A DNA stretch of 64,000 nucleotides from positions 62,001 to 126,000 of the forward strand of contig NZ_JAOVZW010000008.1 of NCBI RefSeq assembly GCF_026460885.1, read 5' to 3'. The notes below the pieces were generated by a model that saw only the letters and a program-made list of their open reading frames with translations, ran no database searches and was not told the origin of the DNA. Below are positions 44,134 through 52,867 of this stretch, one piece after another. A program made the position numbers and the translations under genes. The stretch comes from Chryseobacterium formosum (lineage in GTDB: Bacteria; Bacteroidota; Bacteroidia; Flavobacteriales; Weeksellaceae). Position 1 is the stretch's first letter. Each line of letters starts with the position of its first letter.

Positions 44134-45243
44134 ATGAATAACAGCATTTGGGAATTTGAAACATTTTATAGAAAACGAAACATAATTATTATCGGTGCTG
44201 GTTTTACAGGACTTTGGACAGCGATTTCTATCAAAGAAAAATATACTGAAAAATCAATTGTAATCATTGAACGAAATTCAATTCCGTTGGGAGCTTCTAC
44301 GAGAAATGCAGGTTTTGCGTGTTTCGGAAGTTTAACGGAAATTATTGCTGATTCCGAAAAAATGGGTTGGCAAAAAACACTTGATTTGGTGAAAATGAGA
44401 TTTGATGGATTACAGAAAATACAATCGTATTTTAAAAACGCAGAAATTGATTTTGAACTGAATGGAGGCTTTGAGATTCTTAATGATGATAAATCTCTAC
44501 AACGAATTGATGAGGTTAATGAAAAACTGAAATCTATAACAAATATTAGAAAAACATACTTTTTAAATCAAGATAAGATAAAAGAATTCGGACTTGAAAA
44601 ATCTAAATATCTAATTGAAAATCCTTGTGAAGGAAGTTTGCATTCAGGAAAGTTATTGCAGAAATTATTAGAAAAATGTCACGAATTGAAAGTTGAATTT
44701 CTTTTCGGAACAAAATTAGAAAGTGTTATTGAGAATTCAGCCGAAATTGAGGTTCAATTGTCTGAAAATATATCCATTAAATCTGATCAATTAATTTATT
44801 GTACAAATGCTTTTGCTTCAAAGTTTTTAGAAAATGAAGAAATAATTCCTGCTCGCGGACAAATCATTTTAACCGAAGAGATTGAAAATTTAAAGCTTAA
44901 AGGAACTTTCCACTATGATGAGGGTTTTTATTATTTCCGAAACCTTGGAAACAGAATTTTATTAGGTGGAGGAAGAAATCAGGATTTTAAAACAGAAGAA
45001 ACGACGAATTTTGAAACCACAGAATTTTTACAAAATCATTTAGAGAATTTTTTAAAGAAAGTAATTGTACCCAATCAGGAAGTTAAGATTGCTCTGCGCT
45101 GGTCAGGAATTATGGCAATGGGTTCAGAAAAAACTGCCATTGTAAAGCAAGTTTCTGAGAGGCAGTTTTGCGCTGTTCGACTTTCAGGAATGGGAGTTGC
45201 TCTGGCTCCAAAAATTGGAGAAATTGTTGCCAAAATGATATAA
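44134..45243 (+). CDS. FAD-dependent oxidoreductase (DAO/DadA family)
   Basis: A 369-residue flavoenzyme. The Rossmann motif GAGFTGLWTA starts at about residue 21, followed by NSIPLGASTRNAGFACFGS. PARGQIILTEE and the C-terminal RWSGIMAMGSEKTAIVKQ and LSGMGVALAPKIGE complete the DAO fold. Such enzymes oxidise amino acids, amines or glycine derivatives, with FAD bound. There is no quinone-binding membrane segment. A small membrane protein gene follows by 8 bases, but substrate is not indicated. Confidence 0.88.
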   Translation: MNNSIWEFETFYRKRNIIIIGAGFTGLWTAISIKEKYTEKSIVIIERNSIPLGASTRNAGFACFGSLTEIIADSEKMGWQKTLDLVKMRFDGLQKIQSYFKNAEIDFELNGGFEILNDDKSLQRIDEVNEKLKSITNIRKTYFLNQDKIKEFGLEKSKYLIENPCEGSLHSGKLLQKLLEKCHELKVEFLFGTKLESVIENSAEIEVQLSENISIKSDQLIYCTNAFASKFLENEEIIPARGQIILTEEIENLKLKGTFHYDEGFYYFRNLGNRILLGGGRNQDFKTEETTNFETTEFLQNHLENFLKKVIVPNQEVKIALRWSGIMAMGSEKTAIVKQVSERQFCAVRLSGMGVALAPKIGEIVAKMI

Positions 45244-45251
45244 TAACTTTT

Positions 45252-45560
45252 ATGAGGAAATATAAATACACAAATCTCTTTGGCATTATAACGATCCCGC
45301 TGATTTTTATATGCATTTTTTTTGCTGGCGGAGGTCATGGAACTTATACTCCTATTGCTGCTGTTTTTCCGTTAGGTTTTATCGGGATTTTCTTAGACAA
45401 TGAAAGAATAGCGACATTGTTTTACATTTTTGCTGTTCTTCAGTTCCCTATTTTTGGATATGTTATAGATAAATATGGCTTGAAAAAAGCTTTGCCTTTT
45501 ATTATTTTAGTCCATAGTTTATTGGTTGTGATTGCATTTTTATTAAAAGGTGATTTCTAA
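45252..45560 (+). CDS. Small membrane protein, unknown
   Basis: A 102-residue protein beginning MRKYKYTNLFGIITIPLIFI at ATG 45252, eight bases after the oxidoreductase stop. It has three membrane segments (about 8-28, 33-70, 82-98) and a GGGHGTYTPIAAVFPLGF motif between them. The same reading frame is open further upstream, but that part overlaps the oxidoreductase gene. I do not recognise a family. Confidence 0.65.
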   Translation: MRKYKYTNLFGIITIPLIFICIFFAGGGHGTYTPIAAVFPLGFIGIFLDNERIATLFYIFAVLQFPIFGYVIDKYGLKKALPFIILVHSLLVVIAFLLKGDF

Positions 45561-45595
45561 TTCAGCTGCAATATTCTTACTCTTAATTTTATCCG

Positions 45596-45603
45596 TATTT
45601 TTG
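45596..45603 (+). promoter_or_regulatory. TAnnTTTG -7 element for prfB
   Basis: TATTTTTG ends 16 bases before the GTG start of prfB. Confidence 0.55.
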
Positions 45604-45619
45604 CAAAAAATAAAAAATC

Positions 45620-46732
45620 GTGATCAACAACGACCATATAAAAGAAGTTCAGTCAAGGATTGAAGATTTACACAGATACCTTCAGATTGACAAAAAAAAG
45701 ATAGAGATTTCAAATGATGATGAAAAAACTGCAGCTCCCGAATTTTGGGATAATCCTAAAACAGCAGAAGTTTTCCTGAAACAACTTCGTTCCAAGAAAA
45801 AATGGGTTGAAGAATACGAGGAAATCAATACTCAGTTTGAAGATTTGCAGGTTTTATTAGAATTTGCCAAAGAAGATCTAGATTCTGAAAAAGAATTAGA
45901 CGAATCTTTCCCACAATTGGTAGAAAAAATCGAAAATCTCGAATTTAAAAACATGCTTTCCAACGAAGGTGATGAGCTTTCGGCAGTTCTACAAATTACT
46001 GCAGGAGCAGGAGGAACCGAAAGTTGCGATTGGGCTGCAATGTTGATGAGAATGTACACCATGTGGGCAGAAAAGCAAGGATATAAAATTAAAGAACTTA
46101 ATTATCAGGAAGGTGAAGTTGCGGGAGTGAAGACAGTGACTTTAGAAATTGATGGTGAATATGCTTTCGGTTACCTTAAAGGCGAAAATGGGGTTCACAG
46201 ATTGGTAAGGATTTCACCTTTCGATTCTAATGCAAAACGTCACACGAGTTTCGTTTCTGTCTATGTTTATCCTTTGGTGGATGATACGATTGAAATTAAT
46301 ATTAATCCTGCCGATATTTCATTTGAAACAATGCGAAGTTCCGGAGCAGGTGGGCAAAACGTAAATAAGGTAGAAACTGCGGTTCGTCTTCGTCACGCTC
46401 CGACAGGAATTATCATCGAAAACTCAGAATCCCGATCTCAGCTTCAGAATAAAGAAAAGGCAATGCAGCTTTTGAAATCCAGATTATATGAAATGGAATT
46501 GGAAGAACGTCTGAAAGCAAGAAACGAAATTGAAGCTGGAAAAATGAAAATAGAGTGGGGAAGTCAGATTCGTAATTATGTGATGCATCCTTACAAATTG
46601 GTGAAAGATGTGCGCTCTGCTCACGAAACTTCAGATGTTGATGCAGTAATGAACGGAAATCTCACTCCATTTTTAAAAGCGTATCTTATGGCAGATGGAA
46701 CTGCGGTTTCAGACGACGATTTAGACTTATAA
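45620..46732 (+). CDS. prfB: Peptide chain release factor 2
   Basis: A 370-residue factor that recognises UGA and UAA stops and triggers peptide release at the ribosome. The stop-codon motif SPF is seen in [15 protein letters not shown], and the catalytic GGQ in [18 protein letters not shown]. It starts with GTG. In E. coli and many bacteria the gene has a programmed frameshift at CUU-UGA near codon 26. Here the matching place reads CTT-CAG-ATT, so the gene is one continuous frame and autoregulation by frameshifting is absent. Confidence 0.96.
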   Translation: MINNDHIKEVQSRIEDLHRYLQIDKKKIEISNDDEKTAAPEFWDNPKTAEVFLKQLRSKKKWVEEYEEINTQFEDLQVLLEFAKEDLDSEKELDESFPQLVEKIENLEFKNMLSNEGDELSAVLQITAGAGGTESCDWAAMLMRMYTMWAEKQGYKIKELNYQEGEVAGVKTVTLEIDGEYAFGYLKGENGVHRLVRISPFDSNAKRHTSFVSVYVYPLVDDTIEININPADISFETMRSSGAGGQNVNKVETAVRLRHAPTGIIIENSESRSQLQNKEKAMQLLKSRLYEMELEERLKARNEIEAGKMKIEWGSQIRNYVMHPYKLVKDVRSAHETSDVDAVMNGNLTPFLKAYLMADGTAVSDDDLDL

Positions 46733-46794
46733 AAATCATGTTTACATTTACGTTAAAATATGCTAATATATTTCCTTTTAAAAGGTATTAAGCT

Positions 46795-46802
46795 TACTTT
46801 TG
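46795..46802 (+). promoter_or_regulatory. TAnnTTTG -7 element for the DedA gene
   Basis: TACTTTTG ends 16 bases before ATG 46819. Confidence 0.55.
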
Positions 46803-46818
46803 CGTCATAGCAATATAT

Positions 46819-47535
46819 ATGGAAGATATTAATAGTTGGAAAGATTTATTAAACCCTGAGCTTTATATTAAGATGGGTGGGTTTTGGCTGATTTTGTTCA
46901 TCATTTTTGCCGAAACCGGTTTATTTGTAGGGTTTTTCCTTCCGGGAGATTCACTGCTTTTCGTATCAGGAATTTATGCTGTAGACATCATAAAAGAAAC
47001 TTTTGGTTCTACAGGGACTGACTTTTTAGATACAACTATTTTGGCTACTGCCGTTGCTATTGCTGCAATTGTTGGTAATCAGGTAGGGTATTGGTTTGGT
47101 AGAAAAACGGGTCCGGCTTTATATAATAAAAAAGATACAATGCTTTTTAAGAAGAAATATTTGTATCAGGCGCATGATTTTTTCGAGAAAAACGGTGCTT
47201 TAGCGATTATTATGGCGAGATTTTTACCTGTTGTAAGAACTTTTATGCCGATTGTTGCAGGGATTGTAAAGATGGATAAAAAGCAGTTTGTGAGAGATAA
47301 TGTTATCGGAGGTATTCTTTGGTCATTTATCTTAATTTTTGCGGGACATTATCTTGATAAATTATTCATGGATCAGTTCGGTATTAATTTAAAAGAAAAG
47401 CTGGAATTCATCATCATTATCATTGTATTAGTTACAACAGTTCCTGTAATACTTAAGTTTGTTTTCGGAGCACCAAAAGAAAACCCGAAATTGGAAGATG
47501 AAGTTTTGGATGACTTGATTGACAAAGAAAAATAA
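46819..47535 (+). CDS. DedA family membrane protein (VTT domain)
   Basis: A 238-residue membrane protein. Family motifs are LFVGFFLPGDSLLFVSGIY, GNQVGYWFGRKTGP and the key FLPVVRTFMPIVAGIVKM, which has the conserved Arg and Pro. DedA proteins are polyprenyl-phosphate or phospholipid flippases and keep the proton motive force. It is a single gene with its own promoter and a terminator. Confidence 0.92.
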   Translation: MEDINSWKDLLNPELYIKMGGFWLILFIIFAETGLFVGFFLPGDSLLFVSGIYAVDIIKETFGSTGTDFLDTTILATAVAIAAIVGNQVGYWFGRKTGPALYNKKDTMLFKKKYLYQAHDFFEKNGALAIIMARFLPVVRTFMPIVAGIVKMDKKQFVRDNVIGGILWSFILIFAGHYLDKLFMDQFGINLKEKLEFIIIIIVLVTTVPVILKFVFGAPKENPKLEDEVLDDLIDKEK

Positions 47536-47549
47536 TCAATTTAAAATAT

Positions 47550-47586
47550 AGAAATAACCTGCTTTTACAGCGGGTTATTTTTTGTC
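47550..47586 (+). terminator. Terminator of the DedA gene
   Basis: Ten-base stem AATAACCTGC with GCGGGTTATT (one T-G pair), followed by TTTTTTG. Confidence 0.8.
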
Positions 47587-47631
47587 CAAAAGTAAGCATC
47601 TATAGTTAATAAGTTAGCTTTTAAAAGTATG

Positions 47632-47698
47632 TTTGTCATTCCGTAGGAATCTCAATATCCTAAAAATAAAGTAATTTAGACTCTTACAGAATGACAAA
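47632..47698. repeat. REP-like element with ten-base inverted ends
   Basis: Ends TTTGTCATTC and GAATGACAAA are perfect inverted repeats about 47 bases apart. The left end continues CGTAGGAATCT. I recall similar 'GTCATTCCGTAGGAATCT' repeats dispersed in Flavobacteriia; a genome search is needed to confirm this one is repeated. Confidence 0.5.
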
Positions 47699-47791
47699 GT
47701 GACCGCTGAATATTCGTTTTATAGCTAAAGAGCGAAGATTGTTTATTTTACCAAAATCCGAATAAGATTAATGAACAAAATCTAATTACCG

Positions 47792-48658
47792 TTAATTCCT
47801 TATCCACTCCAAAATATTCGGATAAATAATGCTGTCTCTTTTTTTCTTATTGAAAAATCTCGGAGCATGACCGGTTTTATCCATAAAAACCAATTTATGC
47901 GGGATATTCATTTTTGTTAAAACAGAATCTAAAGCCAAACCTTGTTTTTGATTGACCAAAAAATCCTGATTTCCCTGAAACAAAAGCGTCGGAACATTGG
48001 TAACATTAGCTATAGGACTTGCTTTTTGAAAATCTTCAGATAAATGTTTACGGTGAAATTTAGCTCCAACCATTTTTTGAACGGTTCCTGAAGTATATTT
48101 TGAGTAAAATGAATTCAGGTATTCTTGAGAATAAAAATCTGTAGGACCGCTCAAAGAAATAATTTTTTTAATCTTATCAGGATTTTGATAGCCGTAAAGT
48201 AATGCTAAATGTCCTCCTGCACTTTCGCCGAGTAAAATGTAATTATTAGGAAGCAGTTCAGATTTTTCTGAGAGAGAATTAAATTTTTCAATCGCTGAAT
48301 TGATGTCTTCAAGCTGTTCTTTATACGTTAAATGTTTTGAAACCAGCCTGTAATTCATATTAATGCTCGGAATTTGATTTTCAAAAAGCATTTTTTGAAT
48401 TTGAATCATATGTTCTTTACGGCCGTATTTCCAAGCGCCACCGTGAACAATTAGAACTACTGGAGCATCTTGAGGATAATCTGAAGGAAGAAATACATCC
48501 ATTTTCTGACGTTTGTGTTCGCCGTATTTCAGATTGTAAATTTTCTGTTCGTTATTCGTTCCCACCCAAATTTTAAATTTTCGGGTGTTGCAAGAGTTTA
48601 AAATCAAGCCAATTAAACCTAAAACAAAGAAATGGTAGTTGCGAATCAGCTTTTTCAT
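47792..48658 (-). CDS. Alpha/beta hydrolase lipoprotein
   Basis: A 288-residue esterase-type hydrolase with a lipobox (LILNSC, Cys about residue 23). The oxyanion motif VHGGAWKYG lies near residue 70, the nucleophile motif GESAGGHL near 145, the acid in FQGNQDFLV near 230 and the His in DKTGHAPRFF near 262. Proteins with this layout cleave carboxylic esters, including polysaccharide acetyl or feruloyl groups, at the cell surface or in the periplasm. Two repeat-like sequences flank the gene (47632-47698 and 48756-48793). Confidence 0.88.
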   Translation of the reverse strand: MKKLIRNYHFFVLGLIGLILNSCNTRKFKIWVGTNNEQKIYNLKYGEHKRQKMDVFLPSDYPQDAPVVLIVHGGAWKYGRKEHMIQIQKMLFENQIPSINMNYRLVSKHLTYKEQLEDINSAIEKFNSLSEKSELLPNNYILLGESAGGHLALLYGYQNPDKIKKIISLSGPTDFYSQEYLNSFYSKYTSGTVQKMVGAKFHRKHLSEDFQKASPIANVTNVPTLLFQGNQDFLVNQKQGLALDSVLTKMNIPHKLVFMDKTGHAPRFFNKKKRDSIIYPNILEWIRN

Positions 48659-48755
48659 AAAGTAAAGGTAAGTAGAAAATGATTTTAATGATAATCTAAA
48701 GATATGATTTTTATAATCTGTTTAGTTTTTTAGACTAAATTTTAAGATAATTATT

Positions 48756-48793
48756 GAGACGGAGACATGACGAAGCGATGACGGAGAAACCTG
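48756..48793. repeat. Possible dispersed repeat relic
   Basis: GAGACGGAGACATGACGAAG followed by CGATGACGGAGAAACCTGG contains the unit GACGGAGA twice and is GC-richer than the surrounding bases. It resembles short intergenic repeats I recall from Flavobacteriia. The dispersed copies are not visible in this window, so the call is weak. Confidence 0.35.
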
Positions 48794-48849
48794 GAAAGAA
48801 AAACGACTTCAAAATCAAAAAATATGTTGACTGTTTAATTTTAATCTGA

Positions 48850-49254
48850 TTATTTCATTTTAACAAAATGATTTTTGTAGTCTGTAAGATATTCTTTCGG
48901 AAAATAAATCCAGCCCGACATATATTCACAATCTATATTTACCAAGGTCTGTTTGATGATTTTATTGTTTTCCTTTAATACAATTGAATATCCGTAACCA
49001 CAAGGTTGTATGCCTGATTTATATTTGAAAATCCATTGTTTTTGCATTGTAATTAAAGTCTCAGGATCATCAATATAAAAGTTTGTAAAATCATCGATAA
49101 TTTCACCTTCAATTTGGTGACCCTCTAATCTATATTTTCCTGATTTTAAATCATAATTTTCAAAAAACAATATAGGTTCTGCCAATTTTTCTTTGCAGCT
49201 TGAAAATAGTACAAGTGCAATTATCGCAACTAAAATTTCCGAAAATATTTTCAT
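48850..49254 (-). CDS. Hypothetical lipoprotein
   Basis: A 134-residue lipoprotein (MKIFSEILVAIIALVLFSSC, lipid Cys residue 20). The mature domain is beta-rich, with SGKYRLEGHQIEGEI and KSGIQPCGYGYSIVL, and two further Cys that could pair. It lies alone on the minus strand, 191 bases from the hydrolase gene. No family recognised. Confidence 0.65.
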   Translation of the reverse strand: MKIFSEILVAIIALVLFSSCKEKLAEPILFFENYDLKSGKYRLEGHQIEGEIIDDFTNFYIDDPETLITMQKQWIFKYKSGIQPCGYGYSIVLKENNKIIKQTLVNIDCEYMSGWIYFPKEYLTDYKNHFVKMK

Positions 49255-49362
49255 TAAAATAAATTTAGGTAAAAATTTTTCTAAATATAAAATTCCTTTA
49301 TGATATTAACAATTATTCTGATGAATGATATTTAAAAGACATTTAAAATCAAATTAAATATA

Positions 49363-49370
49363 TATTTTTG
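49363..49370 (+). promoter_or_regulatory. TAnnTTTG -7 element for the DUF808 gene
   Basis: TATTTTTG lies 37 bases upstream of ATG 49408. Confidence 0.5.
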
Positions 49371-49407
49371 TATGACTTAACATTTATTAAAAAAATATTA
49401 AAATACT

Positions 49408-50313
49408 ATGGCTTCTGGTTTTTTTGCGATTTTAGATGATATCGCTGCTTTGATGGATGATGTGGCAGTAACGAGTAAAATTGCGACTCAAAAAACAGCA
49501 GGAATTTTGGGTGATGACCTTGCCGTAAATGCTGAAAAAGCAACAGGTTTTCTTTCTTCAAGAGAGATTCCCGTATTAATGAAAATTATGAAAGGTTCGT
49601 TTATCAATAAACTGATTATTGTTCCTTTTGTGTTTCTGCTGGAATGGCTGTATTCGCCTGCAATTAAAATTATTTTAGTTATTGGTGGATTTTATCTTGC
49701 TTATGAAGGCGTCGAAAAAATTGTTGAATTTTTGTTTCACAGAGATAAAAAAGGGCATGAAGTTATAAAAGAATCTGATGATGTAGTTGAAGAAGGTGAA
49801 GTTGCAGAAAAAGCTAAAGTAAAATCTGCAGTTACCACCGATTTTATTTTGTCTCTTGAAATCGTTATCATAGCATTAGCTGCAGCAAAAGACGGTTACG
49901 AAGCATTAAAATCACAGTTTAATCCTTTTCTTGTTGAGATTGTTACAGTTTCAATTGTTTCAATTATCGCAACAGTTGGTGTTTATGGAATTGTAGCATT
50001 AATTGTAAGAATGGACGATGCAGGTTTTAAATTAATCAAAAAAAGCAACGACAAAGGTTTCTTCGGTAAACTCGGACACTTGCTTGTAAAGGCTCTTCCA
50101 TGGGTAATAAAATCTTTAGGAATTATCGGAACAATCGCATTGATTTTGGTTGCAGGAGGAATTTTTGATCATAACATCGATCAGCTTCATCATGCTTTAC
50201 CAACTTGGCACGAAACGTTGAAACAGGTTTTGTTCGGTTTAGCGGGTGGATTAATTGCTCTATTTATAATTACTGGCGGAAAGAAAGTTTATTCATTAGC
50301 TACAAAGAAATAA
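49408..50313 (+). CDS. DUF808 (YedI-like) membrane protein
   Basis: A 301-residue membrane protein. The opening ASGFFAILDDIAALMDDVAV and the following QKTAGILGDDLAVNAEKATG are the DUF808 signature. Several membrane helices follow (about 70-100, 145-165, 175-205, 230-255, 270-290). The function of the family is unknown. It is the last gene before the T6SS locus and convergent with tssH; there is no evidence of a link. Confidence 0.92.
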   Translation: MASGFFAILDDIAALMDDVAVTSKIATQKTAGILGDDLAVNAEKATGFLSSREIPVLMKIMKGSFINKLIIVPFVFLLEWLYSPAIKIILVIGGFYLAYEGVEKIVEFLFHRDKKGHEVIKESDDVVEEGEVAEKAKVKSAVTTDFILSLEIVIIALAAAKDGYEALKSQFNPFLVEIVTVSIVSIIATVGVYGIVALIVRMDDAGFKLIKKSNDKGFFGKLGHLLVKALPWVIKSLGIIGTIALILVAGGIFDHNIDQLHHALPTWHETLKQVLFGLAGGLIALFIITGGKKVYSLATKK

Positions 50314-50319
50314 ATAAAG

Positions 50320-50360
50320 ATGCCCATCCATTTATCTAAATTAATAAATGGATGGGTATG
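50320..50360. terminator. Bidirectional terminator between DUF808 and tssH
   Basis: A long inverted repeat (CCCATCCATTTAT with ATAAATGGATGGG) separates two convergent genes. Confidence 0.75.
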
Positions 50361-50370
50361 TTATGAAAAA

Positions 50371-52851
50371 CTATTCATTAGTTTTTATCCAAATCAATTC
50401 TCCCTCAATTATTGAAACTTCAATATCATCACCATCTTTAAACTCTCCCGAAACAATTTTTTTAGCCAAAGGTCTTCTCAATCTCCCTCTTATAACACCT
50501 TTTAATGGTCTTGCTCCGTATTTTATATCATAACCTTCAATTGATAAAAATTCTTTTGCTTCCTGAGTAATATTTAAATTAATATTTAGTCCTTTTGCTA
50601 AATCCAGCAATTCTTTTTTCAAGTGAATCTCAAATATTTTCAGAGCATTATCTTTGCTAATAGGCGCAAAAGGAATTGTTTCTGTCAATCTTCCCAAAAA
50701 TTCCGGACGGAAAAAACGACTCATCATTTCCAATAATTTAGAAGATTGCGGGATTTCTCCGTTCCCGAACGATTCAACAATAAATTCTGAACCGATATTT
50801 GAAGTAAACAAAATAATAGCATTGGAAAAATCACCTTCTTTTCCTAATCTATCGTGTAATTTTCCTTCATCCATAATTTGAAGAAAAACATCAAAAACCG
50901 ATGTATGCGCTTTTTCAATTTCATCAAAAAGAACAATAGAGTAGGGTTTTTGACGGATTTTATTGACTAAAAGTCCGCCTTCTTCATAACCGACGTATCC
51001 TGGAGGAGCTCCATAAAGTAAGGCTGCCGAATGTTCTTCTTTAAATTCCGACATATCAAAACGAATGATTGCATTTTCATCCTGAAAAAGAAATTCTGCC
51101 AAAGATTTTGCTAATTCTGTTTTTCCGGTTCCAGTGGGTCCTAAAAAGAAAAATGAACCGATTGGCTGTCCGGCTTTACTTAATCCTGAACGGGTTTCCC
51201 ATACGGCTTCTGATACAATCGTAATGGCGTGATCTTGCCCGACAACTCTTTTAGCCAAAACATCTTCCATCTCATTAAGTCTTTGTTTTTCTTCTTCTTT
51301 CAGCTTTCCTGTTGGAATATTTGTTTTTTGAGAAATAATTAAAGCTAAATCGAAATCGGTAATATTGGTTCTTTTTTCCTGAGCAATTTTCTCGGTTTTT
51401 TCGATAAGATTTCTTGCAAATGCTAAAAGTTCGTCCGTATTTTCAAATTCGGGAAGCTCATTTTCTTCTTGAGTGCTGTCTGCGGTACTAATCAAGTATT
51501 TCGTTTTTTCTACCAAATCTTTCAAAAGCCAATCTGCATGCATTTTTCTTTCATCTTCAGAATAATTATTGGTGTTATCTTCAAGATGAATAATTCTTGT
51601 AACGAGATGATTTCTTTCCTTTAAAAAAGATTCTCCTGCAGTTTTCAAAACCGACATTGTGTGGTCAATCATGTCAATTGCAGAAGCAGGAAGACTTTTT
51701 TCCTTCATATATCTTTGGGAAAGTCTGATTGCTTCTTTCATCGTCTGATCATCGATGCTTATTTTATGGTGAATCTGGTAGTCTTCCAAAGTCTGTTTCA
51801 GCATTCTGAAATGAATTTCATCCGTGCTTTCTTCTAACTTTAGAAGCTCAAACATTCCTGCAAGACCTTGTTCTTTCTCAATTTTTTTGGTGTATTCTTC
51901 TATTGTGGAGGTTGCAATCAATGTAAGACCATTGGAAAGTTCGCTCTTCAAAAGATTAATAATCCCGGAATCTGAACCGTGACTTCCAAATAATGAATGA
52001 AATTCTTCTATAATCAAAACCGATTTTGGAATAGCTTTGAGTTCATGTGCAATATTTTTGATTCGGTCTTCAATTTCACCTTTATAAGAAGCTCCGGCAA
52101 TAAGCGCTCCCATATCAAGCTCGAAAATTTCTAATCCGCCCAAGATATCAGGAATTTGTTTCAACAAAACTTTTTGTATAAAACCTTCAATCAATGCGGT
52201 TTTTCCAACACCATGATCTCCAATTACAAGAACATTTTGCTTGCTGTATCGACATAAGATTTCGGTAATTTTATTGATTTCTGTATCTCTTCCGACTAAT
52301 AATTCTTTCTTATTTTTTTTCTTGATTTTATCTTTCGTATTGATGCAATATTTCTGAATAAAACCTTTGTTGTTTTTTTTTGCAGGTTCGGCTGTCCCAA
52401 TCATATTTTCTTCTCCAAATGCGGATATGTCTTTTAATAATTCATTTCTGGTTACGGGAAATGTCTTCATTTGATCAAAGCTAAAAGCTACTCCGGGAGA
52501 GCTAATTGCAGTCATTACAGCAAAAAGAGAGATCTCTTGCTCATCCAGCATTTCTCTTATTTGATCTGCTTCAGCAAAAATTTCATCAATGATTTCACCG
52601 GGTTCGCAGGAATATTTATTAGGCGATTTTGGCAATTCCTCGATACGGACTTCCGCCCATTCTTCCAGATAAAAAACATCAACTCCGAGATTCTCCAAAT
52701 GTTTCAGCAAGGATAAATCTCTGTTGAGCATCGCTTTTAATAAGTGCGCTCCTGTATAATGTGCATTTAGGTTTTCCCGACCAATTTTTTGAGCAATATT
52801 GAGGGCTTTCGTTACCTCAGAACTGTAGGTAATTTCTTCTTGATTCATCAT
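50371..52851 (-). CDS. tssH: T6SS sheath-recycling AAA+ ATPase TssH (ClpV)
   Basis: An 826-residue Hsp100-type ATPase that pulls apart the contracted TssB/C sheath. A Clp N-domain (about 8-140) leads to the first AAA domain, with Walker A GDHGVGKT, pore loop AGASYKGEIEDRI and Walker B LIIEEFH (Glu where most have Asp). A shortened middle helical region follows, then the second AAA domain with GPTGTGKTELAKSL, GYVGYEEGG, VLFDEIEKAH and a C-terminal small domain (KYGARPLKGVIRGRL). It is 16 bases downstream of the PKD protein gene in one leftward operon. The neighbours make TssH rather than a housekeeping ClpB the right call. Confidence 0.9.
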   Translation of the reverse strand: MMNQEEITYSSEVTKALNIAQKIGRENLNAHYTGAHLLKAMLNRDLSLLKHLENLGVDVFYLEEWAEVRIEELPKSPNKYSCEPGEIIDEIFAEADQIREMLDEQEISLFAVMTAISSPGVAFSFDQMKTFPVTRNELLKDISAFGEENMIGTAEPAKKNNKGFIQKYCINTKDKIKKKNKKELLVGRDTEINKITEILCRYSKQNVLVIGDHGVGKTALIEGFIQKVLLKQIPDILGGLEIFELDMGALIAGASYKGEIEDRIKNIAHELKAIPKSVLIIEEFHSLFGSHGSDSGIINLLKSELSNGLTLIATSTIEEYTKKIEKEQGLAGMFELLKLEESTDEIHFRMLKQTLEDYQIHHKISIDDQTMKEAIRLSQRYMKEKSLPASAIDMIDHTMSVLKTAGESFLKERNHLVTRIIHLEDNTNNYSEDERKMHADWLLKDLVEKTKYLISTADSTQEENELPEFENTDELLAFARNLIEKTEKIAQEKRTNITDFDLALIISQKTNIPTGKLKEEEKQRLNEMEDVLAKRVVGQDHAITIVSEAVWETRSGLSKAGQPIGSFFFLGPTGTGKTELAKSLAEFLFQDENAIIRFDMSEFKEEHSAALLYGAPPGYVGYEEGGLLVNKIRQKPYSIVLFDEIEKAHTSVFDVFLQIMDEGKLHDRLGKEGDFSNAIILFTSNIGSEFIVESFGNGEIPQSSKLLEMMSRFFRPEFLGRLTETIPFAPISKDNALKIFEIHLKKELLDLAKGLNINLNITQEAKEFLSIEGYDIKYGARPLKGVIRGRLRRPLAKKIVSGEFKDGDDIEVSIIEGELIWIKTNE

Positions 52852-52867
52852 AAATGTATTTTGTGTT

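Noticed and set aside
45660..45720. Programmed frameshift site of prfB
   Set aside because: The codons at the expected place are CTT-CAG with no UGA; the frame is continuous.
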